Shown here: piece by piece, positions 23,398-35,460 of the stretch
Position numbering within the stretch: position 1 is the stretch's first letter
Layout of the letters: every line of letters starts with the position of its first letter
DNA from: Lolium rigidum
Taxonomy: Eukaryota; Streptophyta; Magnoliopsida; Poales; Poaceae
Reading direction: 5' to 3'
Assembly: GCF_022539505.1 (NCBI RefSeq)
Contig: NC_061511.1
Location: forward strand, 35,784,620 to 35,848,619
DNA length: 64,000 bases
Translations under genes and position numbers: made by a program
Notes under the pieces: model-generated
The model's database searches: none
The model's input: the letters and a program-made list of their open reading frames with translations, nothing else
What the model was told of the DNA's origin: nothing

Positions 23398-23600
23398 TTA
23401 ACTAGTAGTGACGTGCACTGAAATATTGGATACATACAGTCAGACTAGATCAGCAATGTTTGCACTAGACGATCATCTTACATTTGCTCTACTTGTCCGA
23501 CCTAGGAACACACTCACAGCCATTGCAACTAAAAGTGGTTGTACACACGAAAAAAGACACTAATAGCTTCATCGTGTTTGTAAGATATGAATATTGTCAA

Positions 23601-26600
23601 AATTCTTTCATAGCATGTAATGTAACCTATTTGAATTTACAACAGAACTAATTGTTCAGACGCACACATACATTTGCACGCTTCTCTTGGTCCTCGATCA
23701 GATCAACGTCTATAACTGATTATTTTTAATCCCAGCTACTTATTCTTGGTCCCAAGTGTGACTTATAGCCCCAGCTCCCATTGACGCATGCTCTCCCCCA
23801 GCCTTGAGGCAATCTGCAACATGGCACTGCAGACGTGGTGGCCCTGGCGCCCGCCATACCATCCAACACCTTGCGCCTGGTGGCCATCATCCAGGACTGG
23901 CGAGTGCCGAGAGCGTGGTGCAGGCACAAGCATGGAATCCAACAAAACTATTTAGATGGTACCTGAAACAGCACACGACTTATATAGTATTTTCAAAATT
24001 GCTAACATGAAGGAGCTTAACCAACATTTAGCAACATATGCAAGGGGAAACCACAATGGTAGATACTGTTGTGCCCAACAACACAACATAGCTGCAGTTC
24101 CATGGATGGCCCCATCCACCAACACTCAAACCGACCTATCATTTCCTTTTACAAAGTCTTGCATCTCCGACTGGACAACAAGCGATGTATATAGTGCCTA
24201 AAATATGATGTTATCTCCTAAAAGTATGAAAAGTGAAAGATGATGAGGATGCCTAAAATATGATCTATATAGTGCTGAAGCAATCTCTATACTCATATAG
24301 TATCTTAATTATATATTTCAAGGAATATCTCAAACGTACAAGAAAGAACATGTCAACAGTATAGAGTTGAAATTGTTATAGCAAAAACAACCTCGTTAAC
24401 TAGAATCGTAACTTGCAGAAAAAAAGTTGAATTTTCCATAGAGATAAAGGAAACTTGACTAATACATATAGTAGTTTGAATGAGGAGTTGGAAGTATATT
24501 AGATCTAGTTGATTGAATTTTCACTAACACTTATCGGTGAGTATCATCCTAAGAAAAGAAGAAGAAACATCCAGGTTCATGTATGCATAAAATTAAGGGC
24601 ACTAGCTAGTCAAAGTGTCAAAGTAGACAACTACAGCAAAGCTTCTGTCTAGCGAGTCAGACATGAAACGCTTTTCAAAGCTCAATTCCAAAATGACATA
24701 ATACACGACAGCAATAACTCAGAATTTTCTATAATTTTCAGTACTACTTTGTAATGTCAAGCAATACACAAGTCATCGCAGAGTGTAATCTCCGAGTACA
24801 AATTCGAGGAACGAACTTCACCACAACATGACAAGCATACTCATCCTCATCGTTTGCCCACCCTTGAATCACTTCTTGAGCACACATCAACACATATGCA
24901 CATGCAATAGATAGTTACAGTAAAGAGAAAAGAAGTTTTACCTGCCACCACCACACATGTCATGAGTTCTACTTGCACCTGGGAGAAGGTGAGCTCATAA
25001 AAAGAACACAAGGAAATAACCTAATGAGATCTACCAGAAATACTAGCACCAGGAACTCTAATAACCAGGCCCTGATGTCAAATTCTTAGTGATGCAAGAT
25101 AGAAACTAGGCGACCAAATGATCATCACCATAATTCGAATATGGGTAATTGTCTAGATGACCGGACCATAGTGCAGCCATAGCTCAATTGTGTCACAGAG
25201 AACGTAAGAGGAGACAAGGAGAAACTCACCTAAACCACCATCACACATAAAGGAAGGCCACCGCTACCTCATGGCCAGCTCCAGCTCCACTTCTCTATCC
25301 TGCAAATAGTGCGTGAATGCTTCATGCCAGCAATGAAATGTTCACAAGCATGTTGATGGAAAACCAAGGAATAATTAGATCATCGCCAACAGCCACGAAA
25401 CAAAAAGATAGAATCAAACTGGAGTTCCAAATCTCTGCACCTTCTAGAGGCACCTCCCCGCTAACACCACTAGAATCTACAATTTTATATGAGAAATCAA
25501 AGAGGGAACTATACAAGCAGATCACATAGAGATATACGGCAACTAATTTCGTATTCTATTAGTTCTCAATCATTTCCTACACTTAGAGAGAGGTGAAGAT
25601 AAATTATGATATAGACCCTATACCTTTATAAATGATATTATACTTTTGGAAAATATGCTTCTACACGTGCATGTACAATGAATACATATAATATATAGGT
25701 GGAAGCATATCATAGGTATTAAGTTAAACAAGAAATTTCAAGCTGGTAAAGTTTTCCTTTTTACAATGTGAAAAACTAGTGAGATGATACAAAAATGAAA
25801 CCTTTTTAACAAGCAGGAACCTACGTTTTGGGATTACTGACAGGCAAACTAGCACTTGTGATTAACACGGAATTATGGAATTGCATCTTCAGGAAAGCAG
25901 AGACAATAAAAAATCAAACAGTCCTTAATCCTAAACATCAACTAAAGAATTAGCTAGAAAAACACTTTGCATGGGCAGGTCCTAATTATTCAACCACCAT
26001 CACTGAACCTAAACCAGCATGTTATTGTCTCGGTGATCAGATCACAATCCAGCAACGTCCATGGTACCACAAAACAAATAGAGGAGACAATGGTGAGATG
26101 CAGATACTCACCTAGACCATTGCATGGCAGCACGGGCGGAGGTGAAGGAGGAAGTACTTTGCGGCCATGGCTACCTCCTCCACTTCTCCCTGCTGCTTCT
26201 ACTGCACCAGGGCAGCATCCACTTCTCCCCTTCACAAACAACATGGCAATCTGCTTCTCCGTGTACTACTCTAGCAACTACCACCTGTCCAAGAAACTTG
26301 GATCATCCATCATCTGCACAACAACAAAAAAACACAAATTCAACTCCATGGCACAAGAAACTATGAACACACATTCAGGATATACCAGACAAGCCAAAAC
26401 ATCAACACGAGCACAAAGCATGTTCAGTGAGTGAAAATTATAACTGTTTATAACTCATATACTAGCATTTGATAAATGGAAGTTGTTCTAGTGCAATAAT
26501 AGTACAACTAAACTGATATGAGAAAAGTAAAGCCAACTACTTTTTGTACTATGGTAAATATATGGATTTATTTCTAGGGCCAAGAAAAACCAAATGTTAT

Positions 26601-27240
26601 TCCTTAATTCCTTTATATGCTTCATTATTTTCAATCAGTAAAAATTTCTACACCCAAACTCTTTTGTGTACTAGAGCACATTTACGAAAAGTAAATCAAA
26701 ATAGGGATGATTGTGTAATGCAAGGCCATACTTGTCAAGCAACTACATGGCACCAGAATATGTCGGCGGTCAAGAAAATTCGGAGTCCCCATTATTGTGC
26801 ATTAAATTCAAGAATCAGATTTTACAAATGTTGAAAGTTATATCAAAGTAAAGATATAATTTAGTAAAAAGTTAATTTTTAACCAGATTCATAAAAAACA
26901 AGGACATGATATACAACTGTGGCGTTTTTCTAAGGTAGTGTCCATTTCTAAAACTCAAATTGACTTGCAAAAGATCCGCACTAAAAATGATTAGCATCTT
27001 CAATCAAAGTAGATCTCAAGAGGAGGAGAATGATTAGCATTTGCAAACAAGTTCTTATTCAAGAAACTCCATTGTCTTGAGAAGAAAAATCGAGCACAAT
27101 GACAAATCCAGAGCCAATTTGTTCCTCCTACAGTGCTCCATCTGCAACATCAATGCATTGCTGACATCAGAGAACCATATTCCAAAACTGCAACACTTGC
27201 AAGCTTCCACTATCAAATCACACAAATTTTAAACCCAACA
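23601..27240. other. Gene-poor stretch with possible leader exons
   Basis: No protein family is recognised. Two minus-strand segments look like related 5' exons that end in good donors: 26,244-26,110 (an ATG frame running into TCTAG|GTGAGTAT) and about 25,310-25,225 (TTTAG|GTGAGTTT). They share a CTACCTC...CTCCACTTCT block, so one may be a duplicate. Near 24,185-24,265 GCCTAAAATATGAT occurs twice. The rest is AT-rich without support for a gene. Confidence 0.3.
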
Positions 27241-27242
27241 TT

Positions 27243-29017
27243 TCCTCCTAGATGATGATCAAGCTTGAGGTCACCTCGGTGGGACTTAGGAGACATAAGG
27301 AACTTGCCAGATCTATCCGCTATAGAGCTCCTAACAACATCCTTGGGGTTGCTGCTACGGGGTGCAACCACAACGGATGTTTCCGGCGAGGGTCCTCTTG
27401 CCTACTTCATGTCGACTTCATCACGCGCTTCAACTCCGTTGCCGACATGCTCACCATCGGGACTGACCCACCGGAGGGAGCCGGGCTGCACCCAGATCAT
27501 CGCTTGCGGTGTGGTTGCAACCCACAACTCCTCCGGTAGGCACCGCTGCCAGCCCTAGATGTGAGTCCAGCCTGGTAGGGACGAACCACGCCATGTGCTC
27601 ACATCCCAATAACCACCACCATATCAAGCATTCGCACATGCCTCAAACCTCCATGCTGATCTACTGCATGCCTCCAGACCTGCCTCCAGACCAGACACCG
27701 TTAAGCAACCACCCCGTCGAGTACGAGCCACGATACTGCATATCACCACTCACAACTCCCACTGATTGAAGAAATGACCTACACGACAGCAAACCAATAA
27801 GCAGTAACTCCCACGACACAAGAATGACATAGATCATGTTCAACACAGGCTAGGGCAAGCATCAACACGAGCACATATCATGCTCAACAAGCAAGTGATG
27901 TTTATATATGAGTGTTCATAATTTCATATGCTAACATGTCATGGATAAAAATGAAATAAGAGTTAACACTCCTATATATCATGCGAGTAACATGGTAAAA
28001 GCAAATATCTTTGGATTGTGGTAGATCTACGGGTTGATTCCTGGGACCAAGAAAACCAAGTGGTGTTCATTTCCATGCTTAATTATTTCCAGTTAGATTG
28101 ATGCTAAAACTGGACAAGACGTCCAAATTCTACAAGAAGCACTAGATTTCTAATTTCTACAGCAGAATTATTTTCTATACTAAAACAATATTTATGGAAA
28201 CTAACAACTATAGAATGATATTTGCATAGCAACATACAAAAATCTTGTATATATGCAGCAAATGCATATACCAATTCATATCATAATACTTTGGACAATG
28301 CAAATAACTCCACTTGTGAAGTATATGAAGCCCATGTCACCATCATTCAGTATATTCCCAAGAGAAAAGGGTACCAACACTTGAAGACGGCAGCTTCATG
28401 TTATATTCAGCCCCTGGATAAAGATAAAAATGAATAACACATCAGTGGAAGTGGAAGTGTAGAGCTTATACATAAAATAAAAGGAATGATGTCTAAATCT
28501 AAAAAAAAGTATTTGGTAAAAACTGCTAGACCAAAGTTCATCGTTAACAAAGAACGTTGAAGCATTCTATCCAAATTGAGAAGGTATAAATTACACATCA
28601 TGTCTATGTTCATCTTATATTACTAAGTAAAATCATTTTCTATTTATTTGTTGGGATGAGATCAAATAAAACTGTGCTAGATAGCACGGTAACTCAACTC
28701 CACAGATAACAATATATACCATATAAAATACTATTTGTTCACAGACACAAAGTTCAAGTTTTTCTAACGATAATCTAATAAATCACATGATCGTCTTAGC
28801 AATTACCAATTAGTGTCCTTTCAAGCTATTACGCCACATACAACATACAAAACACATTTGGAGGATTTCTGACTACAAAGCCATGAGAAGAATTGGATGA
28901 GGAAAAAAAGCAACACCTTCTCATCCATTCCAGTAATGGCATCTCCAGCCTCCTCCGCCAAACTGTATGTCATAGAACCAAACCTTTGTGACCTTTCAGT
29001 TTCACGATCCTTGACTA
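27243..29017 (-). CDS. Two or three exon-like segments of an unrecognised minus-strand gene
   Basis: 28,917-29,017 is open for 33 codons between a possible acceptor (GGCAAAG) and a donor (GAGAAG|GTGTTG), and reads with a natural charged composition (Val-Lys-Asp-Arg-Glu-Thr-Glu-Arg...Met-Asp-Glu-Lys). About 27,243-27,401 is open from a possible TAG acceptor and is rich in Ser, Lys and Pro. A third stretch near 28,420-28,330 follows a TTTATCCAG acceptor and ends in TGA. The phases do not all agree, so I cannot build one transcript. These may be decayed exons or separate fragments. No domain is recognised. Confidence 0.25.
27700..28900. other. No gene seen beyond the exon-like pieces
   Basis: AT-rich sequence with short frames only. 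Confidence 0.3.
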
Positions 29018-29221
29018 CTTTGCCTCAACAAAAGAGAGAAGAGTCATTATCCATACACAGGGGCACCTTTTTTATCCATATGAAAATGAGAATCAAGACA
29101 GAAAGATGCCTTAAATGGCTTGACCATAGTTAGCGAACCCATCCCCGATGCTCTGATCATCCGTGCGCCAACAAGTGCAAAACAGATTAGAACAATCGAC
29201 ATGAGCAACGCTTCTCTGAAC

Positions 29222-29679
29222 CAAGGATTAAGTGTCGTTCGACAAGTCGTGACTTGTCGCACGACCTGTCTATAGGTCGCAACCTGACTGTCGATAAGCT
29301 GGGGTGACACGACAAGTCAACGACTAATCACGACTTGTCTCTGCCGAGAGGTCGAGCGACAAGTTGTGGGCTGGGAAATAAAAATCCCATCCCATCCCGT
29401 GAAACCCTATCTAAACAGATCGTGCCTCCCAGGTTCCAACGGTCCAGCCCAGCCGCCGCCCCTCAACTGGCCGCCGCTGGCTTGCCACCACCTCCTCTCA
29501 CCAAGCTGTTGTAAGTAGAGGGTCTACCCGCATGCCCTCAAAATTTAGTACAGTAAGTAGAATAGTTATTTTTTAGTAGTTACAGGTCAATACATGTCGA
29601 CTTGTCTATCCCTTATCGAGACTTGTCAGCTTGTCGGTACCCAAGCAACAAGTTGCGACACGTCGACATGTAATCCTTG
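29222..29679. mobile_element. hAT-type MITE
   Basis: The terminal inverted repeat is CAAGGATTA at the left and TAATCCTTG at the right, and subterminal regions on both sides are rich in CGACAAGT/ACTTGTCG units. The flanking 8 bp duplication CTCTGAAC lies at 29,214-29,221 and 29,680-29,687. Eight-base duplications mark the hAT superfamily. At 458 bp it has no transposase. The many CGACAAG/CTTGTCG motifs are the kind of subterminal repeats hAT transposases bind, which is inference from the family. Confidence 0.88.
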
Positions 29680-29687
29680 CTCTGAAC

Positions 29688-30263
29688 ACAAACATACACA
29701 CCAATTAATACAAACATGATGGGTTGATGGTGCATAGTAGAATGCTACCGAGAGTAGCCAGGAATCACTATGACTGCAACTAGTGACAACCAAACCTTAT
29801 CATTAATTTCATCCGTCGCGAAGTTAATTTCTAATTGTGTTCAGGGATCTTTTGGTGTACTTCCTCAGCTGGCAAGGTCGGTTCCAATGTCTCATTTGGT
29901 ATATCCATAAAGGCACAAGATCCCCTTTTCTATTCAAATGAAGTAGAATTAGTAGCAGAAGGAATACACTGAACAGAATTAGTCTGAACAATAATGCCCA
30001 TAATAGCAGTGTTTGGAGGCTAGAATTCATTCAACTACACTTGTGTGTATACAAGAACATGTATTGATAGATTAAACAATCAAGGTAGTCGGGAATAGGA
30101 CCTTCATAACGGAGGTGGTGACAGAGCAGAAGAAGATGCTTAAATCCGATATCACCAACAGTAGTTGTTGCACACATACAACATCGTGTAAGTTCTAGCT
30201 GCATCACCTCCTACTGTGTCTGCACTATACATTTTTTCATGTCCCTGGAGTTGTGACAACTTG
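29688..30263 (-). other. Putative 3' region of the unknown gene; no firm feature
   Basis: A minus-strand stretch at 29,980-29,824 reads naturally in one frame (a Met-Asp-Ile-Pro...Glu-Val-His segment) but contains an in-frame TAG. I could not connect it to a splice-consistent model. Confidence 0.2.
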
Positions 30264-33200
30264 CTATGTGTCGTACTGAACTCCGTCAGCCATGCCCAGC
30301 ACTGGGATAAGGTAAAATGATAAAGTCATTCAAATTTGTAGATTCAAATCGTAATTCTTATAGAAAATAGAAGTACTCAAAGTGAGAACTAGCTTGTATC
30401 AGTACTGCAGGAAATATTTTATTATTCTCATGTTTTGTAGGGATTGACATAATTAGTAAGTGGAATTTCAGCAATGGCTTCAAAATTACAACATTGAAAG
30501 TAACTAGGACTCAAATACTTTGTATAGTTCGGACTTTACACAAAATTTTGGACACCAGGAACCCACCAAAACAAACTGTTAATGCATTAAGATCAAAAAT
30601 AAAAGAGAGGTATATCTGAAAAAAATATCATGCTTAAAATGACATCTTACAACTACATGTTGGTATCTTGGAGATGGAGAGACGCCAGGCGCTATTGCGC
30701 ACTCCCAGCGACCATGTGGCCATCTCTATGTTTTATGAGACTATATGCACTTGCTAAGGGCTGATTCTTAACAAAATCTATTGTTGCCCCCTATTATTGC
30801 TATTAAACACATAGAAGTAATGGGAAAAAACTAATTTAATTAATCAAAGCTATACAAGAGAAATCACCGGAATATGATGGGGTTGGCCTTGATGAAAGGA
30901 GCGGAAAAGGTGCTGGGGTGGGGGCGTATGATTTGAACAGGTTCACCTCGATGGTGATTCTTTCTAAGAGAATCCTTTGTGCTTCTCTAGCATCAGACCC
31001 TGCCTCCAAACTAGTATCACTGCCAGAGTAGGCGCTGCATCAACTGAAACAAAGCAAAATTTCATAGATCAGATGGTGTTGTTGGTTATTCCTTGATCAG
31101 TTTCTCAACATAATAAACAAAAAAATGCCTACATGTTTCATAAAAAACAGGTCATATGCTAAAGCCCTACCTAAAAATAAAATGATGACAACTACAAATT
31201 GGTAAAGATATTAGAGTTTGCTTTAGGCAACATTGACATGATAATTCTGATGTCCAACATTGGCATGGTTCGGCATCTTCTCCGAACATTGGGAAAATTA
31301 TGTCAACATTTTGATGTGCTCTACATTTTGAAATGACACCATCATTTATACTAGGTGCTGAAATTATTGGTCAGGAATGAGATGGATCCTGTGTAATACC
31401 ATGAGAGTACATGACAAATCAAAAGAGTATCCCAACAAGTAAATGACTTTAATTATGACCAACTAAGCTATAAAACAAAGAGATTGCAGTATACATCGAG
31501 ATAAGCGTAGCAAAAATTAAATAAATTTGGCCATTCTTCCCCTTAAGGAAACGAAAAATTCCCAGATCCATTTGCACTAAAGGATGGGTAGGTGAAGCAA
31601 ACACATACACATAAAATAAATGTCCGTTTCCTTAGCAACTACCATATAAACCATTGGCACCGTAGGTAGGAAACCACTCCACTTTAGCAAGAGGAGACTA
31701 TATGGACAAGAAGATGCTGAAGTAAAAAAACGCGACATAAATTCTCATATTGTTGAAAACCTGTGTTAACTTAAATAGTATTGTATTCCAGTTGTAACTA
31801 CGCTGACGAAAAGGTCACCAACAAATCCTGCATATAAACACAAGGAATTCCTCAACTCAGCTTGTTGCTGCTGGTCACAATGTTTCTGTACGGTAGCAAA
31901 TTTGCAACCAGATCGATCATGGGAACTAGGAAGTAGCACATAGCAGAACATGGGGGGGGAAAGGGACCTCTTGATGGGAGTCATCTTCACAAAGTCTCCC
32001 TTGAGATCGAGATGGAACTGGGTGAGCTCCTCGCCCAGCATGTCCAGGTCATCCCCTTCAATGCTTTTGTTCGCGTCCACAACCAGCTCCATCTGCTCGA
32101 AGCATGGTGCCGTGCACTCGGAGCAAGACCCGGGCCGAGACGCTTGGGAGGAGGTGCGGAATACAGTTGTCCTCGATCTGCAAATGTTGAAGTCGCCACA
32201 TTAAGAGCACATTTAGTTCAATATGATGGGCACGGAAGAGAAATTCTGTGTAGCTAATCACAAAAACTAGCGATAGTATCAGACAGGTTGATAATACAGT
32301 TTTTAGGCAATGTATCAATTCTCTTACAATTCATGGTGAAAAAAAATCATCATCTACAGCAGTCACGAGTTCACCAATAGAAAATTATAGAAGCAAACGA
32401 AATCATAGAATTCAATAGTTGACAGACCAAAAGAGCTAAAAAAATACTTATAGGCTTGCGACAACTACGTATCTAAAGATTGCCAGCCAGAGAACCACGA
32501 GTCAACCATGACCAACAAGTTAAAGAAACAAACTTCTATACTAAAACCAAGAACAATATAAAGGCAAATCAGTTGAACCAATATTCCATAAGTATTTATC
32601 CCAGAAACGTAAGTAGCGCGGCGCCAGCCAGCCCGTCTAAGCACCCTGCAGGCCTCATCAAAATTCAAAAACGCTTCCGAGAGGGACAAGTACGAGCACA
32701 CGATGGATAGCTTCCCTCCTGCCTTTTTGATCTTCTCTGTCCCAACTTCCCTCAAATTCTCTTTCCCAAAAAAAACTACCAGAGGCTACTAGAAATGATG
32801 CAACTTGCTTTTCAAGGTGCAGTACTGATGCAAGGAACACCAACAGTGAAGAGTCCAAGAACAGTCGGACACTGAAGTCCTAAACTTGCCTTTCACGTCT
32901 CAAATGCATGCTAACTGTAGAGTTAACATCAGATTAACAAGTGGATCATCAATTGTGAGAAACCTAACAGGCTATAGCACAGCAGATCGGTGGAGTGACC
33001 AACCTTTCGTGGGGCTTGACGTCCAGCTCCAGATCAGACTGGACGGCCTGCTCGTGGTGGCCAGGCCTTCCCCCTCCTCCCTGTGTGTGTCGTCCACTCC
33101 CAGCTCCACTCGTGGGGCTCGACGGCGAGACCAGCGGCTCCTCATGCCCAGGCCGTTTCCTGGGCCGTCATCCTGGTTGGTGCTCCGGATCGAATCATCC

Positions 33201-34521
33201 CCTTTAGTGTTTTTGTTCGCGTCCACAACCAGCTCCATCTGTTCGAAGCATGGTGCCGTGCACTCGGAGCAAGCCCCGGGCCGAGACGCTTGGGAGGAGG
33301 TGCGAAATACAGTTGTCCTCGATCTGCAAATGTGTAAGTCGCCACATTAAGAGCACATTTAGTTCAATATGATGGGCACGAAGAGAAATTCTGTGTAGCT
33401 AATGACAAAAACTAGCGATAGTATCAGAGAGGTAGGCAATGTATCAATTCTCTTACAATTCATGGTGAAAAAAATCTTCATCTACAGCAGTCACGAGTTC
33501 ACCAATAGAAAATTATAGAAGAAAAAAAATCATAGAATTCAATAGTTGACAGACCAAAAGAGCTAAAAAAAAGTACTTACAGGCTTGCAACAGCTACGTA
33601 TCTAAAGACTGCCAGGCAGAGAAGCACGAGTCAACCATGATCAACAAAGAAACAAACTTCTATACTAAAAACCAAGAACAATATAGAGGCAAATCAGTTG
33701 AACCAATATTCCATAAGTATTTATCCCAGAAACGCAAGTAGCGCGGCGCCAGCCAGCCCGTCTAAGCACCCTGCAGGCATCATGAAAAACGCTTCCGAGA
33801 GGGACAAGTACGCGCACACGATCGATAGCTTCCTTCCTGCCTCGTTGATCTTCTCTGTCCCAACTTCCCTCAAATTCTCTTTCCCAAAAATACTACCTAG
33901 AGGCTACTACAAATGATGCAACTTGCTTTTCAAGGTGCAGTCATCGGACACTGAAGTCCTAAACTTATTGGGACTACCTACCTACACCTTTCACGTCTCA
34001 AATGCATGCTAACTGTAGAGTTAACATCAGATTAACAAGTGGATCATCAATTGTGAGAAACCTGACAGGCTATAGCACAGCAGATCGCTGGAGTGAACTA
34101 CCTTTCGTGGGGCTTGACGTCCAGCTCCAGATCAGACTGGACGGCCTGCTCGTGGTGGCCAGGCCTTCCCCCTCCTCCCTGTGTGCGTCGTCCACTCCCA
34201 GCTCCACTCGTGGGGCTCGACGGGGAGACCAGCGGCTCCTAATGCCCAGGCCGTTCCCCCGGCCGTCATCCTGGTTGGTGCTCCGGATCGAATCACAAGG
34301 GGGTGAGCAGCGCAGCAATCGAAGATGAAGACGCATAGGATGAGGGAGGAGGAGAGAGTACTGCCCGAGGAGAACTCGAGATGGGATCGACGATCCATGG
34401 ATCGGAGGCTGCCGGTGCCCAGGGAACGGGCAAGAGTGGCGCTTGATGTCGCGGGCGAGAAAAAGACGGTTGCGCCGGAGCCTCGTCGTCCTGGACGGTG
34501 AGACGGCAGACGAGCCGCCAT
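30264..34521 (-). CDS. Spliced gene of unknown family, with duplicated 5' exons
   Basis: Four consecutive minus-strand exons agree in frame and splice phase. The first is about 33,004-33,144, ending DLELDVKPHE then AG|GTTGG. The second is 31,968-32,177, with a CSECTAPCFEQMELVVDANK segment and an acidic stretch ending in Lys. The third is 30,868-31,034, with EAGSDAREAQRILLERI and a Pro-rich end. The fourth is 30,264-30,301, ending Asp-Thr-stop. The conserved cysteines and acidic helices do not match a family I know. The 5' end is unclear: exon 1 has no ATG in the productive frame, and the GC-rich leader at 34,290-34,720 offers starts (34,521) in other frames. The two 5' exons are duplicated in tandem (see the repeat entry). 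Possibly a damaged gene. Confidence 0.45.
32050..34295. repeat. Direct tandem duplication, two units of about 1.1 kb
   Basis: Unit A (about 32,050-33,197) and unit B (about 33,198-34,295) match over most of their length, with small indels. Both contain GTTCGCGTCCACAACCAGCT, the exon-2 splice junction, an intron with GTAGCGCGGCGCCAGCCAGC, and exon 1. At the junction exon 2 of unit B is fused directly to exon 1 of unit A. Confidence 0.85.
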
Positions 34522-34874
34522 GGCTTCGGGAGGTTGCGGATGGAGGCGCAGGGAAGCGGTGGTTGGATGGAATCAGCCGGTGATCGGAGAGGCTGGGATC
34601 GCGGCGGAGAGGATGGGGAGGCGCCGACGCAGGGATGGAGGAATTGTTGGCGAGAATACGGGTCAATCTTGCTTCTCTCCGTTTTGCCTCCCGGACTGAT
34701 TTTTGGTTCCTCCCACTAATTAAGCTTTGCGTTAATGAACCTGCGCTAATTAATCTAGCATGCACGCACGAATCAACTCCTTAATTTTCTCTGTTTCTTT
34801 TGATATACTAGTAACAAGGCACGTTTAATTGCTTCACCACGGTTCCCTTGTGCTACTTCACATGGTAATTTTTA

Positions 34875-35460
34875 GACAGCTCGAAATGAGCCCGGCTTTG
34901 AATTAACGAAGCCATCAGCCAGCTAGGATTTACACCAAGAGTTACAACACATACGCGCCAAGCGTACAACCCAAACTACAATAAAAGACACCACAGAAAA
35001 GCAAGCCGAAGCGCTATTTGATCCATGAGGAAGGGAGCCTTGTCTTCTGTTGCACCGGAGCGATCGCGAACGTGTCCACGCCAACAAATCTCCACCGCAC
35101 CAAGACAATAACTCAAGGGGGGACTCAACAACGAGCCGGCCACCTAGCAGAGCTTGAGAAACCAAAGGAGGGAGGGTCTTGCGGCAACGCCTCCAAGAAG
35201 GTGAATGGCGCAAGAATGCGTCATCATCGTCGGCAGAAACAGAGGACCTGCAAAGTTTTCACCCAGACCCGAGAACCACCACCCATGGAGCTCGGGCTAG
35301 GTCCAGACCAAACACACAACATCATCCCCTAGCGTTGGGATAGACACACCAGCAAGAGCTACGATCAGACGCCGACCTAGCCAAGCCCCCCAAGATGGCC
35401 ATCAACCAGAATGTGCTGAATGACTGACGTCCACCATCAGCTCGTTCGAAAGATGTGTGA
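34875..35460 (-). mobile_element. 5'-truncated LINE-like 3' end
   Basis: The plus strand begins near GAGCCCGGCTTTGAATTAAC, with a GGCTT...AAGCC hairpin. This matches in design the tail of LINE 2 at 49,612-49,636 (GGCCCGGCTTTATATATAAA). The rest is a GC-moderate, repeat-like tract without coding frames. I read it as the 3' part of a minus-strand LINE, but no clean A-tail or target-site duplication is visible. Confidence 0.4.

Larger units (their letters stand above)
21320..23600. repeat. Diverged direct repeats with nested MITE pieces, no gene
   Basis: Three diverged copies of one segment start near 21,500, 22,195 and 22,595, each with a GATTTAAGGGA-like box followed by GAGTCTC/AAGTCTC. A longer pair matches 21,870-22,060 with 23,405-23,590 (GTGACGTGCAC...CTTCATC). 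The region appears to have grown by repeated duplication. Open frames inside it are short and unconvincing. Confidence 0.6.

Noticed and set aside
34070..34765. 231-codon minus-strand ORF as the start of the unknown gene
   Set aside because: Its frame does not continue into the splice-consistent downstream exons, and it runs through what looks like promoter and leader.
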